Part shown: one piece after another, positions 50,523 through 59,706 of the stretch
Layout: every line of letters begins with the position of its first letter
Numbering within the stretch: position 1 is the first letter of the stretch
DNA from: Comamonadaceae bacterium
GTDB lineage: Bacteria > Pseudomonadota > Gammaproteobacteria > Burkholderiales > Burkholderiaceae_C
Length of the DNA stretch: 64,000 nt
Direction of reading: 5' to 3'
NCBI GenBank assembly: GCA_027485235.1
Contig: JAIXRJ010000046.1
Span: forward strand, 248,001-312,000
Notes under the pieces: generated by a model
Database searches by the model: none
Seen by the model: only the letters and a program-made list of their open reading frames with translations
Told to the model about the DNA's origin: nothing
Made by a program: the position numbers and the translations under genes

Positions 50523-50623
50523 GGCCCCCTTTTTGATGCCCGGTCAAGCGGGTATTTGAAGGGCCATTGTCGGGCAAAGGCCTCAGCCCTGATCAATGCT
50601 TGGACCGGGCATTTGGCTGGGCA

Positions 50624-51796
50624 TCAAGCCTTGGCCAAATGCGCCTCCAAACCCCGGCGTGGCGAAGGCCCAATGGCTGGGCCATAGCCCAGACGCGTCC
50701 ACATTTGAACCGTGTGGCCGCGCTCAGTGGCCCCCAGCAATTGGTGCACCGCTTGGTGATGCGCTGCCTGCTCGGGGTATTCCTGCAAGGCCTGAGACAG
50801 CGGATGCATCGACAAACCCTGTGCTGTGGCCGTCAGTTGGGCCCGGACATAAGCACGCCCGGTCAACAGCTGCGTCCGGCGGTCGTTTTGCGTGGTGCTC
50901 AGCCAAAAGTAAGCGGGCGTGCTTGCAATCGCCGCGTTGAACCGCTCCAGTTGACCTTTGATCTCGGAACTGTCAGGGGCCGAAGCCTGGGTGCGGTCAA
51001 ACAAACCCAAACTGTCGACCACGCGCACCATGCGCGTGTTCAAGGCAATGCCATCGCGGTGCTGAACGATCTCTTTGGGCCCAATGCGCAGCACATGGTA
51101 GGACTCCAGCAGCGTGCGCGGCGTGACCAACTCGGTGCGCCAAGCGTCCATGGCAATCTGGGCATGGCGAACCATGGCGGCATCCTCGCCACGGGTGACC
51201 AGGCCCACATGGACCGGCAATCCCTTCACACTCTCTCGCAAAGCCTGCAAAGCGGCGGCATCGGGCGTGCGCTGCTCGTACACCCCTCGATGGGTGTGGC
51301 GTTTGAAAACCTGGCCAAACAAGGGATCGGGCTGCACCGCCGCATCGCGCACCAACAAGATGCGGGCTGTGGGCCGGGTGTCAGGGGCTTTGGCGCTGTA
51401 CTCGCCCTCCGGGAACATCGTGATCTAGGTCCGGTAACTCCTTTGGCAGGCGGCCATGTCCAGCAGCTCGATGAATGTGCCTTGGCTGATGACCAACTGG
51501 CGCGACAGCGGATCGGTTGCTGGCAGCAATCGCTTCAGGTCCAAGCGCAGGACGATGGTGTCAGCCGTGTCCAAGTCCACTGACCACGACTGCAGGTTGT
51601 GCGCGTTCGGTGCCAACAAGGCATGCGAAAGCACCCAGCGACGAATGTCCAAACTGTCGGCTGGTGGCTGCCAAGCCACGATCGCCTCCGGCGGCATGTC
51701 GGTGCTGCAACCGCTCAACATGGTCACGGAGGCGGCGGCAATGAAGCCGCCTCCGGCGATGCGCAAAATCTGTCGCCTGTTCAGGGTCTGGCTCAT
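50624..51796 (-). pseudogene. Tat-exported nitroreductase-like protein, broken by an in-frame TAG
   Basis: One continuous frame of 391 codons interrupted by a single TAG at 51425-51427. The upstream part (51796 to 51428) has a twin-arginine lipoprotein-type signal (NRRQILRIAGGGFIAAASV, LSGC) and a nitroreductase start (RWVLSHALLAPNAHNLQSW, LPATDPLSRQLVISQGTFIE). It ends AACQRSYRT, then stop, then ITMFPEGEYSAKAPD continues the family pattern into PDPLFGQVFKRHTHRGVYEQ and a normal C-terminus. Homologues would have a residue such as Glu at this place, so GAG to TAG is the simplest cause. The protein resembles the Acg/Tat-signal nitroreductase group. Confidence 0.8.
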
Positions 51797-51949
51797 GATG
51801 GGGCTCCGAGGGTTTCAAAAAATGAGTTCAAAAGAACTGGTTTTGATTGTGAGTGGATTCAAGCCAATTCACAATGACTTAAAACCGACCACCAGCCATT
51901 CACTTGTGAACACACCGAACTTCAGTTGGGCTTTGAAGCCATGGGATGA
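51797..51949. other. Non-coding stretch upstream of the broken nitroreductase gene
   Basis: About 150 bases with no gene. It should contain the old promoter of the nitroreductase-like gene and the place where the N-terminal part of a LysR regulator would be expected. No helix-turn-helix coding sequence is recognisable in any frame. Confidence 0.5.
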
Positions 51950-52210
51950 CTGGCCAGCGCACTGCACTTTGGGCTGCGGACCGACGACATGAACGTGCAA
52001 TGGGCCGCTGTGCGGGCCGGTCTGGGCATCGGCTTCATGGGCGAATACGCGCTAGAACGGGACGCCAACGTCACCGCCTTACTGCCTATGAAAGCCCTGC
52101 CAGGGCTGCTTGTTTGGCACACCGTACACCGCGAACTGCGGACCAGTGCCCGCATCCGAGCGGTGTATGACTTTTTAGCCGACGCGGTAGGGACGGTCTT
52201 GAAAGACTGA
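51950..52210 (+). pseudogene. Remnant of a LysR-type regulator (C-terminal end only)
   Basis: About 86 codons encoding the last part of a LysR substrate-binding domain: FGLRTDDMNVQWAAVRAGLG, then GFMGEYALERDANVTALLP and VWHTVHRELRTSARIRAVYD before the stop. An in-frame TGA lies directly upstream (51947-51949) and no DNA-binding domain is encoded before it. An ATG at 51989 could in theory give a 73-residue peptide, but that would be only a domain fragment. It lies next to the broken nitroreductase gene in divergent arrangement, as a LysR regulator and its target often do. Confidence 0.78.
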
Positions 52211-52283
52211 CGCCGACACCCACCGCGACCTCGCAACTGCCCGACAATCACCCCTTTGGCTCTTTCTCCATCAGCGGTAATTT

Positions 52284-53210
52284 ATGGCGATTCAATGGTT
52301 CCCCGGACACATGCACCTCACGCGCAAGGCGATCGGGGAGCGGATCAAAGACATCGACGTCGTCATCGAGATGCTGGATGCCCGACTGCCCGGCTCGAGT
52401 GCCAACCCCATGCTGGCCGAACTGATCAAAGGCAAGCCCGCACTCAAGATCCTGAGCAAACAAGACCTGGCCGATCCGGCCCGCACCGCGCAGTGGCTGG
52501 CCCACTACAACGCACAGCCCGGCGTGAGCGCCATCGGCCTGGACACCAGCATGGTTTCGCCCACCAAAGCTTTGATCGACGCCAGCCGCCAGTTGGCCCC
52601 CAACCGGGGCGGCATGGTCAAGCCCTTGCGCGTTCTCATCTGCGGCATCCCCAACGTGGGCAAGTCCACCCTGATCAACACCCTCAAGGGCAAGCGCGCT
52701 GCCAAAACCGGCGACGAAGCCGGCGTGACCAAACAAGAGTTGCGCATCGCGCTGGCCGATGACTTTTACCTCTACGACACGCCCGGCGTGCTGTGGCCGC
52801 GCATCATCGTCGAGCAAAGCGGCTACAACCTGGCGGCCAGCGGCGCGATCGGGGTGAACGCGTTTGACGAAGAGGTCGTGGCGCTGGAGCTGCTGAACTA
52901 CCTGATCCCGCACTACCCCCAGGCCTTGGCGGATCGCTACAAAATCGCGGATGTGGCCGAGCACAGCGACGAAACCCTGCTCGCAGCCATCGGCCGCGTG
53001 CGCGGGGCCATGCAAAGCGGCGGTCGCGTCAACACCACCAAGGCCGCGCACTTGGTGATCCACGACTTCCGGTCTGGCGCCCTGGGTCGCGTGAGCATCG
53101 AAACCCCCGAACAATTTGCCCAATGGCTGGCCGAAGGCAAAAAAGCCGATGCCGAACGGGCCGTGCGCAAAGTAGCCATTGAAAAATCCAAAAAGCCTCA
53201 ACGCAAGTGA
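52284..53210 (+). CDS. ylqF: Ribosome biogenesis GTPase YlqF / RbgA
   Basis: A 308-residue circularly permuted GTPase involved in late 50S subunit assembly. The N-terminus MAIQWFPGHMHLTRKAI is family-typical. G4 comes first (LSKQDLAD, about 57-64), then G1 GIPNVGKST (about 121-129), and G3 DTPGVLWP. The C-terminal helical domain ends in a Lys-rich tail. It is the last core gene before the catabolic cluster, and the only one on the plus strand there. Confidence 0.94.
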   Translation: MAIQWFPGHMHLTRKAIGERIKDIDVVIEMLDARLPGSSANPMLAELIKGKPALKILSKQDLADPARTAQWLAHYNAQPGVSAIGLDTSMVSPTKALIDASRQLAPNRGGMVKPLRVLICGIPNVGKSTLINTLKGKRAAKTGDEAGVTKQELRIALADDFYLYDTPGVLWPRIIVEQSGYNLAASGAIGVNAFDEEVVALELLNYLIPHYPQALADRYKIADVAEHSDETLLAAIGRVRGAMQSGGRVNTTKAAHLVIHDFRSGALGRVSIETPEQFAQWLAEGKKADAERAVRKVAIEKSKKPQRK

Positions 53211-53356
53211 TGGTGTGGTGTGTGGATGGAGCAGGCACAGCCCGGGTGCCCGGGTACTGGCTCCGCGAGCTTTGGATCAGCCTCCAGCGTGACACATCAC
53301 ATACGCCTTCCCCACTAAGATCTACCAAGGCAGATGCTCTGCCCAGGAGAACGCTT

Positions 53357-54319
53357 GTGAAAACTTCACTCAAAACTTGGCTGGCCTGTCTGGGCTGTCT
53401 GGTCTTAGCAGCCACCACGGCCCACGCCGCTTACCCGGACAAACCCATCAAGATCGTGGTGGCCTTCCCACCCGGCAGTTCCACCGACATCGTGGCCCGC
53501 GCATTGAGCCAGCCCCTCGCAGAAGCCCTGGGCCAGCCCGTGGTGATTGAAAACCGCCCCGGCGCTGGCGGCAACATCGGCACCGTGGGCGTTGCCCGCT
53601 CGGCCGCCGATGGCTACACCCTGCTCATGCACAGCGTGGCCTATTCGGTGAACCCGTCGCTCTACAGCAAAGCGGGTTACGAGGTCGGCAAAGAACTCAC
53701 CGGTGTGGCCATGGCCGCTGTCTCGCCCAACATCATTTTTGTGCACCCCTCGGTCAAGGCCAACAACCTCAAAGAGCTGCTGGCCCTGGCACCCACCGAC
53801 AAACTCAGCTATGCCTCGTCGGGCAATGGCACGACCACCCACTTGGGGGCTGAATTGTTGTTCCGCAATTTGGCCAAGGTGGACATCTTGCACGCGCCTT
53901 ACAGCCCGGCCGCCGCGGCCAACGCCGTGGTCAGTGGGCAGGTGCCGGTGGGCTCCACCTCCATCCCGCCCGTGGTGCAACTGGCCAAAGCAGGCAAAGT
54001 GCGCCCACTGGCCGTGACCAGCAGCAAGCGCAGCAGCGCCCTGCCCGATGTGCCCACCGTGGCCGAGCTGGGCTACCCCGGCTTTGAAGCCAACACCTGG
54101 TTTGCCATGCTGGCCCCCGCAGGCACACCCCGTGAAGTGTTGGACCGCCTGAACACCGAGGTCAACAAAATCCTGCAAAACAAGGCCTTGAACGAAGGCT
54201 TTGCCGCGCAATCGCTCGAAACCGTCCGCATGGACCGGCCCACGCTCGACAACTATCTGGGCGCAGAGGCCAAGAAATGGGGCCTGGTCGTGCAACAAAC
54301 CGGCGCCAAGGTGGACTGA
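53357..54319 (+). CDS. Bug/TctC-family periplasmic solute receptor 1
   Basis: A 320-residue extracytoplasmic binding protein of the tripartite tricarboxylate receptor type. A signal peptide (TWLACLGCLVLAATTAHA) is followed by YPDKPIKIVVAFPPGSSTD and IENRPGAGGNIGTVGVARS, then SYASSGNGTTTHLGAELL, all typical of Bug proteins. Translation starts at GTG 53357, seven bases after AGGAG; the frame is open further upstream but without homology. No TctA/TctB membrane genes are near, which is normal for the many orphan Bug receptors in Burkholderiales. Ligand is probably a carboxylate. Confidence 0.92.
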   Translation: MKTSLKTWLACLGCLVLAATTAHAAYPDKPIKIVVAFPPGSSTDIVARALSQPLAEALGQPVVIENRPGAGGNIGTVGVARSAADGYTLLMHSVAYSVNPSLYSKAGYEVGKELTGVAMAAVSPNIIFVHPSVKANNLKELLALAPTDKLSYASSGNGTTTHLGAELLFRNLAKVDILHAPYSPAAAANAVVSGQVPVGSTSIPPVVQLAKAGKVRPLAVTSSKRSSALPDVPTVAELGYPGFEANTWFAMLAPAGTPREVLDRLNTEVNKILQNKALNEGFAAQSLETVRMDRPTLDNYLGAEAKKWGLVVQQTGAKVD

Positions 54320-54358
54320 CCCCGCCCACTACAAGACACCTGCAAGAAGAAAGAGCCC

Positions 54359-55228
54359 ATGAAACTGATCAGTTACACGCACGACAACGGCACCCGTTAT
54401 GGGGTTTTGAACGCGCAAGGCGTGGTGGACATGCGCCACTGCATGGATGCAGCACCGGCCAGCATCAACGACTTCTTTGCCCAGGCCATTGGCAATGCAG
54501 CCCTGATGGCCAGCATCGCCCAACACGCCGCCAGCGCGCAGGCCACGCCGCTGGACCAGGTCAGCTTGTTGCCCTGCGTGCCTCGCCCGAGCAAGATCAT
54601 TTGCCTGGGCGTTAACTACCACGACCACGCGGCCGAAGGCGGCAACAAGGTGGCCGACTACCCCACCATCTTTTTCCGTGGCCCATCCTCGCTGCTGGCA
54701 CACGGCGGCACCATCCCGATCCCGCCGATTTCCACTTCGCTCGACTACGAAGCCGAACTGGCCCTGGTGATTGGCAAGACCACCCGCAACGTGAGCGAAA
54801 CCGAAGCGCTGGATTCGGTGTTTGCTTACGCCTGCTTCAACGACGGGACTTTCCGCGACTTCCAGCGCAAAACCACCCAGTGGACCGTGGGCAAGAACTT
54901 TGACCAAACCGGCGGCTTTGGTCCCCACCTGGTCACCGCCGACGAGTTGCCACCCGGCTGCGTGGGCCTGCACATCGAGTCGCGCCTGAACGGCCAGGTC
55001 ATGCAAAGCGCCAGCACCACCGACATGGTGTTCCATGTGGCCCCCACGATTGCCATGATGTCGGCCTGCATGACCCTGGAGCCCGGCGACGTGATCTTGA
55101 TGGGCACGCCCGCAGGCGTCGGCTACGCGCGCAAGCCCCCGGTGTGGATGCAGCCAGGCGACACCATCGAGATCGAGATCGAAGGCATCGGCATTTTGAG
55201 CAACCCCATCGGCCTGCTGGCTGCTTGA
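54359..55228 (+). CDS. Fumarylacetoacetate hydrolase-fold enzyme 1
   Basis: A 289-residue FAH-family protein. The fold core is seen in KIICLGVNYHDHAAEGGNKV, SLDYEAELALVIGKTTRNVS with the metal-binding Glu residues, and EPGDVILMGTPAGVGYARKP. Members hydrolyse C-C bonds of 2,4-diketo acids or decarboxylate/isomerise ring-cleavage products. It starts 39 bases after the Bug gene and is followed by a monooxygenase, a context that fits breakdown of an aromatic acid. Confidence 0.88.
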   Translation: MKLISYTHDNGTRYGVLNAQGVVDMRHCMDAAPASINDFFAQAIGNAALMASIAQHAASAQATPLDQVSLLPCVPRPSKIICLGVNYHDHAAEGGNKVADYPTIFFRGPSSLLAHGGTIPIPPISTSLDYEAELALVIGKTTRNVSETEALDSVFAYACFNDGTFRDFQRKTTQWTVGKNFDQTGGFGPHLVTADELPPGCVGLHIESRLNGQVMQSASTTDMVFHVAPTIAMMSACMTLEPGDVILMGTPAGVGYARKPPVWMQPGDTIEIEIEGIGILSNPIGLLAA

Positions 55229-55245
55229 ACCAGACACACCTCTTC

Positions 55246-56931
55246 ATGACGCCAACCCTTAAGGTCGACGTTTTGATTGCGGGCGGTGGGCCTTGCGGCC
55301 TGATGCTGGCCATTGAACTGGGCCGGCGCAAGATCCGCTGCTTGCTGGTGGACGCCAAGCCTGGCACCGCCTTCAATCCGCAAGCCAATGCCACGCAGGC
55401 GAGGACCATGGAGCATTTCCGCCGTCTGGGTTTTGCGCGTGACATCCGCAGCATGGGTTTGCCGCCCGATCACCCGACCGACATCGCTTACCTGACCCGC
55501 TTTGCCGGCACCGAGCTGGCCCGCTTGCGCCTGCCCACGGCCGCGGCGGCGCCACAAGCGATCAAAAACATGTCGGGCTCGTGGAGCGCGGCCGAGCTGC
55601 CCCACCGGGTCTCGCAAAAGTTTGTCGAGGTCCAGCTGCACCAGCACGCCCAAGCACAAGCCAGTGTCGAGATGCGCTTTGGCTGGCGGCTTCAGGCGTT
55701 CAAAGACACTGGCGCGGGCATTGAGGCAAGAGTGCAAGCCGTGGATGGCGGCGAGTCACTGAACGTGCAGGCCGCCTACATGGTGGGGGCCGATGGTGCA
55801 CGCAGTTTTGTGCGCCACGAACTGGGCATTGCCTGGGGCGGTGCCACCGGCTTCAAGCGCAACTTCATGGGCGGCAAGATGCTGGCCGTGTACCTCAAAG
55901 CGCCCCAGTTCTATGCCCAGAACCCCAATGACCGGTCCTGGATGTATGTGGTGGTCAATCCCGAGCTGCGCGCCTTCATCATGTCCGTCGACGGGGTGAG
56001 CGAGTTTGCCTTTCACATCCAGATGGCCGATGACGCCGCCACCGAGGCCCTGACCGAAGCCGATGCCCGGCGTTTGTTTGCCCTGGCCTATGGGCAAGCC
56101 GTCGAGATCGAGATTTTGTCCATGGCCACTTGGATGGCCGGGCACGCGCTGGTGGCCGAGTTGTTCCAGAAAGGTCGTGTCTTTTTGGGCGGGGATGCCG
56201 CACACCTGTTCACCCCCACCGGTGGCCTCGGTTACAACACGGCGGTCGAGGACGCGGTCAACCTGAGCTGGAAGCTCGCCAGCGTGCTCAAGGGACTGGC
56301 CCCACCCGCCTTGCTGGACAGTTATCACCTGGAGCGCCACCCGCTGGCGGTGCGCAACACCGGCTATGCCCGTCAATTTGCGGACTCCATCGGTTTGTTC
56401 GACGCGGCCCCCGAGCTGGAAGACGACAGCCCACAGGGGCAATCCGCGCGGACACTGGCCTCGGAATACCTGAACGGCCATGTACGGCGCGAATTCAACA
56501 TCCCGGGCGTGACCTTTGGTGGGCGCTACGACGGCAGCCCCATCATCGTGGGCGATGGCACTTTGGCCCCGCCCGATGCGGCCAACAGCTATGTGCCATG
56601 CGCCACGCCCGGCGGACGCCCCCCCCATGCCTGGTTGTCCGATGGCCGCTCGCTTTACGACAGTTTCAATTTTGAATGGACCTTGTTGGTGCTGGGCCCT
56701 GAGCCCCCCGACGCGCAAGCATTCATGCAGACCGCCTTGGCCATGGGACTGGACCTGAATGTGGTGCACCATCCCGATCCGGCACTGTTGGCGCTTTACG
56801 AAGCGCCTTTGGCCCTGATCCGCCCGGACCAGATCCTGGCCTGGCGGGGTCACCAGGCTGACCAAGCCAAGGCCGTCCTGGCGAAAGTGCTGGGTTTTGG
56901 CGATACAGTCCTAGGCTGCACCCTGGACTGA
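55246..56931 (+). CDS. FAD-dependent aromatic monooxygenase (MhpA/PheA-like)
   Basis: A 561-residue flavoprotein hydroxylase. The ADP-binding motif is VLIAGGGPCGLMLAIELG, the DG motif is GADGARSFVRHELG, and the GD motif is VFLGGDAAHLFTPTGGLGYN. The C-terminal thioredoxin-like region follows (about 440 onward). This resembles class A hydroxylases of phenols and hydroxyphenylpropionate. The ATG at 55246 precedes MTPTLKVDV; the frame extends upstream into the FAH gene without homology. Its exact substrate is unknown. Confidence 0.88.
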   Translation: MTPTLKVDVLIAGGGPCGLMLAIELGRRKIRCLLVDAKPGTAFNPQANATQARTMEHFRRLGFARDIRSMGLPPDHPTDIAYLTRFAGTELARLRLPTAAAAPQAIKNMSGSWSAAELPHRVSQKFVEVQLHQHAQAQASVEMRFGWRLQAFKDTGAGIEARVQAVDGGESLNVQAAYMVGADGARSFVRHELGIAWGGATGFKRNFMGGKMLAVYLKAPQFYAQNPNDRSWMYVVVNPELRAFIMSVDGVSEFAFHIQMADDAATEALTEADARRLFALAYGQAVEIEILSMATWMAGHALVAELFQKGRVFLGGDAAHLFTPTGGLGYNTAVEDAVNLSWKLASVLKGLAPPALLDSYHLERHPLAVRNTGYARQFADSIGLFDAAPELEDDSPQGQSARTLASEYLNGHVRREFNIPGVTFGGRYDGSPIIVGDGTLAPPDAANSYVPCATPGGRPPHAWLSDGRSLYDSFNFEWTLLVLGPEPPDAQAFMQTALAMGLDLNVVHHPDPALLALYEAPLALIRPDQILAWRGHQADQAKAVLAKVLGFGDTVLGCTLD

Positions 56932-56944
56932 ACCGCCCCCCTGC

Positions 56945-57538
56945 ATGAACACCCGTCACGCCACGCCGGACAAAGACGCCATCGCCCTGCTGCCCCCCTT
57001 TGAACGGCTGGGTCTGGACCGCGTGACCTTGGTCAGCACCGGGGCCCAAGCGCAAGAGGCCCAGGCCCAACTCCTCAAAGCCACGGTCTGGGGCTTTGAC
57101 ACCGAGTCCAAACCCACCTTTCGCGTCGGTGAACAGTCTGACGGCCCACACGTCCTGCAACTGTCCACCGCTGAGCGGGCTTGGGTCTTCCAGCTGCACG
57201 ACCCTGCCTGTCGTGCCATTGCCGCCCAATTGCTGGCCGCACCCGACATTGTCAAAGCCGGCTTTGGCTTGGGCGACGACCGCAAACGCATCGTTCACAA
57301 ATTGGGCATTGAGCCCCAAGGCATCCTGGAGCTCAATGCGATTTTTCACCAACGCGGCTACCGCAAAGACATGGGTGTCAAGGGCGCTGTGGCCGTGCTG
57401 TTCCATCAGCGCTTCATCAAGTCCAAAAAAGCGGCCACCAGCAATTGGGCCAACGCGCAACTGAGCGAATCACAACTCGTTTACGCGGCCAATGACGCCT
57501 ATGCTGCGCTGCGCGTTTGCGCCGCTTTGGGCATCTGA
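56945..57538 (+). CDS. DEDD-type 3'-5' exonuclease (RNase D-like domain)
   Basis: A 197-residue protein consisting of one DEDD exonuclease domain. Acidic residues appear in WGFDTESKPTF (DxE), FGLGDDRKRIVHKLG and VYAANDAYAALRV. HRDC domains of RNase D are missing, so it is a stand-alone nuclease of the type found in many Burkholderiales. It lies between catabolic genes, with 13 bases after the monooxygenase stop; whether it belongs to them or is a bystander is unclear. Confidence 0.87.
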   Translation: MNTRHATPDKDAIALLPPFERLGLDRVTLVSTGAQAQEAQAQLLKATVWGFDTESKPTFRVGEQSDGPHVLQLSTAERAWVFQLHDPACRAIAAQLLAAPDIVKAGFGLGDDRKRIVHKLGIEPQGILELNAIFHQRGYRKDMGVKGAVAVLFHQRFIKSKKAATSNWANAQLSESQLVYAANDAYAALRVCAALGI

Positions 57539-57642
57539 TCTCAGCACAGCGCTGTCTTGGCGCAAGGCACCCTGTGCAACGCCGCCACTGGAGGCCACGG
57601 GCCTGTTAAGTTGGCGTCAAGGAGAATGGGCTTTTTTCTCTA

Positions 57643-57648
57643 TGATGC
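57643..57648 (+). promoter_or_regulatory. Candidate -10 box in the 182-base gap before the second FAH gene
   Basis: TATGAT stands about 70 bases before the TTG start of the next gene, in a gap that is larger than others in the cluster. A weak -35 (TCAAGG, spacing 18) precedes it. The gap contains no gene. Confidence 0.25.
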
Positions 57649-57720
57649 TTTGACTGTTGGGCACCAGACCCTTTTCATGACCCATGAGCGGCTCAGCCCC
57701 TCTGCCCCCAGGAGAACACT

Positions 57721-58593
57721 TTGCGCATCGCCACTTTTGTCCACAACGGAAAACGCCACGTCGGTCAGGTCACGGCCGACGGCCTGCAGGTCACGCCTTT
57801 TGCTTTGAGCGAAGCCCAAGCCCAACACGGTGCCCAAGTGCTGATCAACGCCCTGGTGGCCGGCCAGCCTTTGCCCGCCCTGAGCGGTTCAGCCCTGGCG
57901 GTTTCGTCGGTCAAGCTCGAATCCCCCCTGCCCGTGCCGCGCCGCAACGTGTGGTGCGTGGGTCGCAATTACCATGCCCACGCCAAAGAGCTGCAGGCAT
58001 CGGTCTTCAAGGACAGCAACACCGATACCCAGGCTTGGCCGATTGTCTTCACCAAAGTGCCCGAATGCGTGGTCGGCCCGACCGACGATGTGCATTTGCC
58101 CGGCGCTGCCGTGTCTGACCAAATCGACTACGAAGCCGAGTTGGCCGTGGTCATCGGCCACGGCGGTAAAAACATCCGCCAAGCCGACGCGATGAAACAT
58201 GTGTTTGGCTACACGGTCGTCAACGATGTGACCGCCCGCGATGTGCAGATGCGGCACCAGCAGTGGGACATGGGCAAGTCTTTTGACACCTTTTGTCCCA
58301 TGGGACCGTGGATTGTGACCGCCGATGAACTCGACGGTCGACACACCCGCGTGCGCTGCTGGGTCAACGGCGAATTGCGCCAAGACGGTCCGACCGAGAA
58401 CATGATCTTTGACATCCCCACTTTGATCGAAACCATCTCACGCGGCATCACGCTCTACCCTGGCGACATCATTGCCACCGGCACGCCTGCGGGTGTGGGC
58501 ATGGGCCTGAATCCACCGCGCTACATCGCCAAGGGCGATGTGATCCGCGTCGAGATCGATGGCCTGGGCCAGATCGAAAACCGCTTCGTTTAA
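57721..58593 (+). CDS. Fumarylacetoacetate hydrolase-fold enzyme 2
   Basis: A 290-residue FAH-family protein related to but clearly distinct from the first. Core blocks: RRNVWCVGRNYHAHAKELQA, DQIDYEAELAVVIGHGGKN, HQQWDMGKSFDTFCPMGPW and YPGDIIATGTPAGVGMGLNP. Translation starts at TTG (57721), six bases after AGGAG, with LRIATFVHNGKRHVGQV as the expected N-terminus. The leader shares an 11-base string with the leader of the first Bug gene. Probable role in cleaving or isomerising a ring-fission product. Confidence 0.88.
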   Translation: MRIATFVHNGKRHVGQVTADGLQVTPFALSEAQAQHGAQVLINALVAGQPLPALSGSALAVSSVKLESPLPVPRRNVWCVGRNYHAHAKELQASVFKDSNTDTQAWPIVFTKVPECVVGPTDDVHLPGAAVSDQIDYEAELAVVIGHGGKNIRQADAMKHVFGYTVVNDVTARDVQMRHQQWDMGKSFDTFCPMGPWIVTADELDGRHTRVRCWVNGELRQDGPTENMIFDIPTLIETISRGITLYPGDIIATGTPAGVGMGLNPPRYIAKGDVIRVEIDGLGQIENRFV

Positions 58594-58605
58594 ACCCACC
58601 ACAAT

Positions 58606-58628
58606 CAGGCAGGCTGGCGCCTGACCTG
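58606..58628 (+). repeat. Hairpin between the FAH and Bug genes
   Basis: CAGGCAGGC, TGGC, GCCTGACCTG: a stem with one bulged base in the 56-base gap ahead of the second Bug gene. Such intercistronic hairpins can stabilise the mRNA of a highly expressed binding protein. This is inference only. Confidence 0.35.
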
Positions 58629-58649
58629 CACCCTTAGAGGAGACACAAC

Positions 58650-59645
58650 ATGACCCCAAGCCCATTTTTTGAACACACCTGGCGTGCAGCACGACGTGCC
58701 AGTTTGGGTGCAGCGCTGGCTTGCAGCACAGCGCTTTCTCTGGCGCAATACCCCACCAAACCCATCACCATGGTGGTGCCCTTCCCACCCGGCGGTGTGG
58801 CCGACACGGTAGGCCGTCCAGTGGCCGAAGCCATGTCGCGCCACCTGAAGCAAAGCATCGTGGTCGAGAACAAAGGCGGCGCAGGTGGCGGCATTGGCAT
58901 GGCGCAAGTGGCCAAGTCCAAGGCCGATGGCTACACGGTGCTGATGTCCTTGTCTTCGCTGGTGGTCTTGCCAGAAGCCGACAAAATCTTGCAGCGCGCG
59001 CCCATGTTCCAGGTCAATCAGCTCAAACCGATTGCCCGATTCACCGCCGACCCCACCGTGTTGGTGGTGCGCAGCGAAAGCCCCTGGAAGACCTATGCCG
59101 AATTCATGGCCTACGTGAAATCCAACCCCGGAAAAATTTCTTTTGGCTCTTCGGGCAACTACGGCACCATGCATGTGCCCATGGAGCAACTCAAGGCCGC
59201 CACATCGACCTTCATGCTGCATGTGCCTTACACCGGCGCGGGGCCTGCTGTCCTGTCCTTGCTCAGCGGTCAGATCGAAGCTTTGTCCACCGGACCTGCC
59301 AGTGTGAAGCAACACATCGCATCGGGCCGTTTGCGCGCTCTGGCGCATTGGGGTGAAGGCCGCTTGGCCAGCCTGCCCCATGTGCCCAGTCTGAAAGAGC
59401 TGGGCGTGCCTGTTCAATACTCTCAATGGGCGGGTCTGTTTGTGCCCGCCGACACCCCGGCTGAAGTGGTGGACAGTTTGCGCCAAGCGGCCAAGTTTGC
59501 CGTGCAGGACAGCCGCGCAACAAGCGCTTTGACGGCAGCAGGTACCTCGTTCATGTACCAAGATGCGCCCGAGTTCGAACGCTTTGTTCAGACCGACGCC
59601 AAAGAAATGAGCGCCCTCGTCACCCGCATCGGCAAAGTGGATTGA
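58650..59645 (+). CDS. Bug/TctC-family periplasmic solute receptor 2
   Basis: A 331-residue binding protein. A leader of about 32 residues (ASLGAALACSTALSLA) precedes YPTKPITMVVPFPPGGVAD, VVENKGGAGGGIGMAQVAKS and FGSSGNYGTMHVPMEQLKAA. GAGGAGACACAAC gives a good ribosome binding site for the ATG. It is one of three Bug genes in the cluster and is only 60 bases ahead of the third, which suggests related ligands or a duplication. Sequence differs enough from the third to exclude a recent copy. Confidence 0.92.
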   Translation: MTPSPFFEHTWRAARRASLGAALACSTALSLAQYPTKPITMVVPFPPGGVADTVGRPVAEAMSRHLKQSIVVENKGGAGGGIGMAQVAKSKADGYTVLMSLSSLVVLPEADKILQRAPMFQVNQLKPIARFTADPTVLVVRSESPWKTYAEFMAYVKSNPGKISFGSSGNYGTMHVPMEQLKAATSTFMLHVPYTGAGPAVLSLLSGQIEALSTGPASVKQHIASGRLRALAHWGEGRLASLPHVPSLKELGVPVQYSQWAGLFVPADTPAEVVDSLRQAAKFAVQDSRATSALTAAGTSFMYQDAPEFERFVQTDAKEMSALVTRIGKVD

Positions 59646-59706
59646 TCCACAAACAGCCAAGCAACACCCCAAAACAACACCCATTTTCGAACCCACGGAG
59701 ACAGAC

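Noticed and set aside
51425..51427. Recoding of the TAG (pyrrolysine or programmed readthrough)
   Set aside because: No context for pyrrolysine in this lineage and no readthrough signal is visible. A point mutation or sequencing error is simpler.
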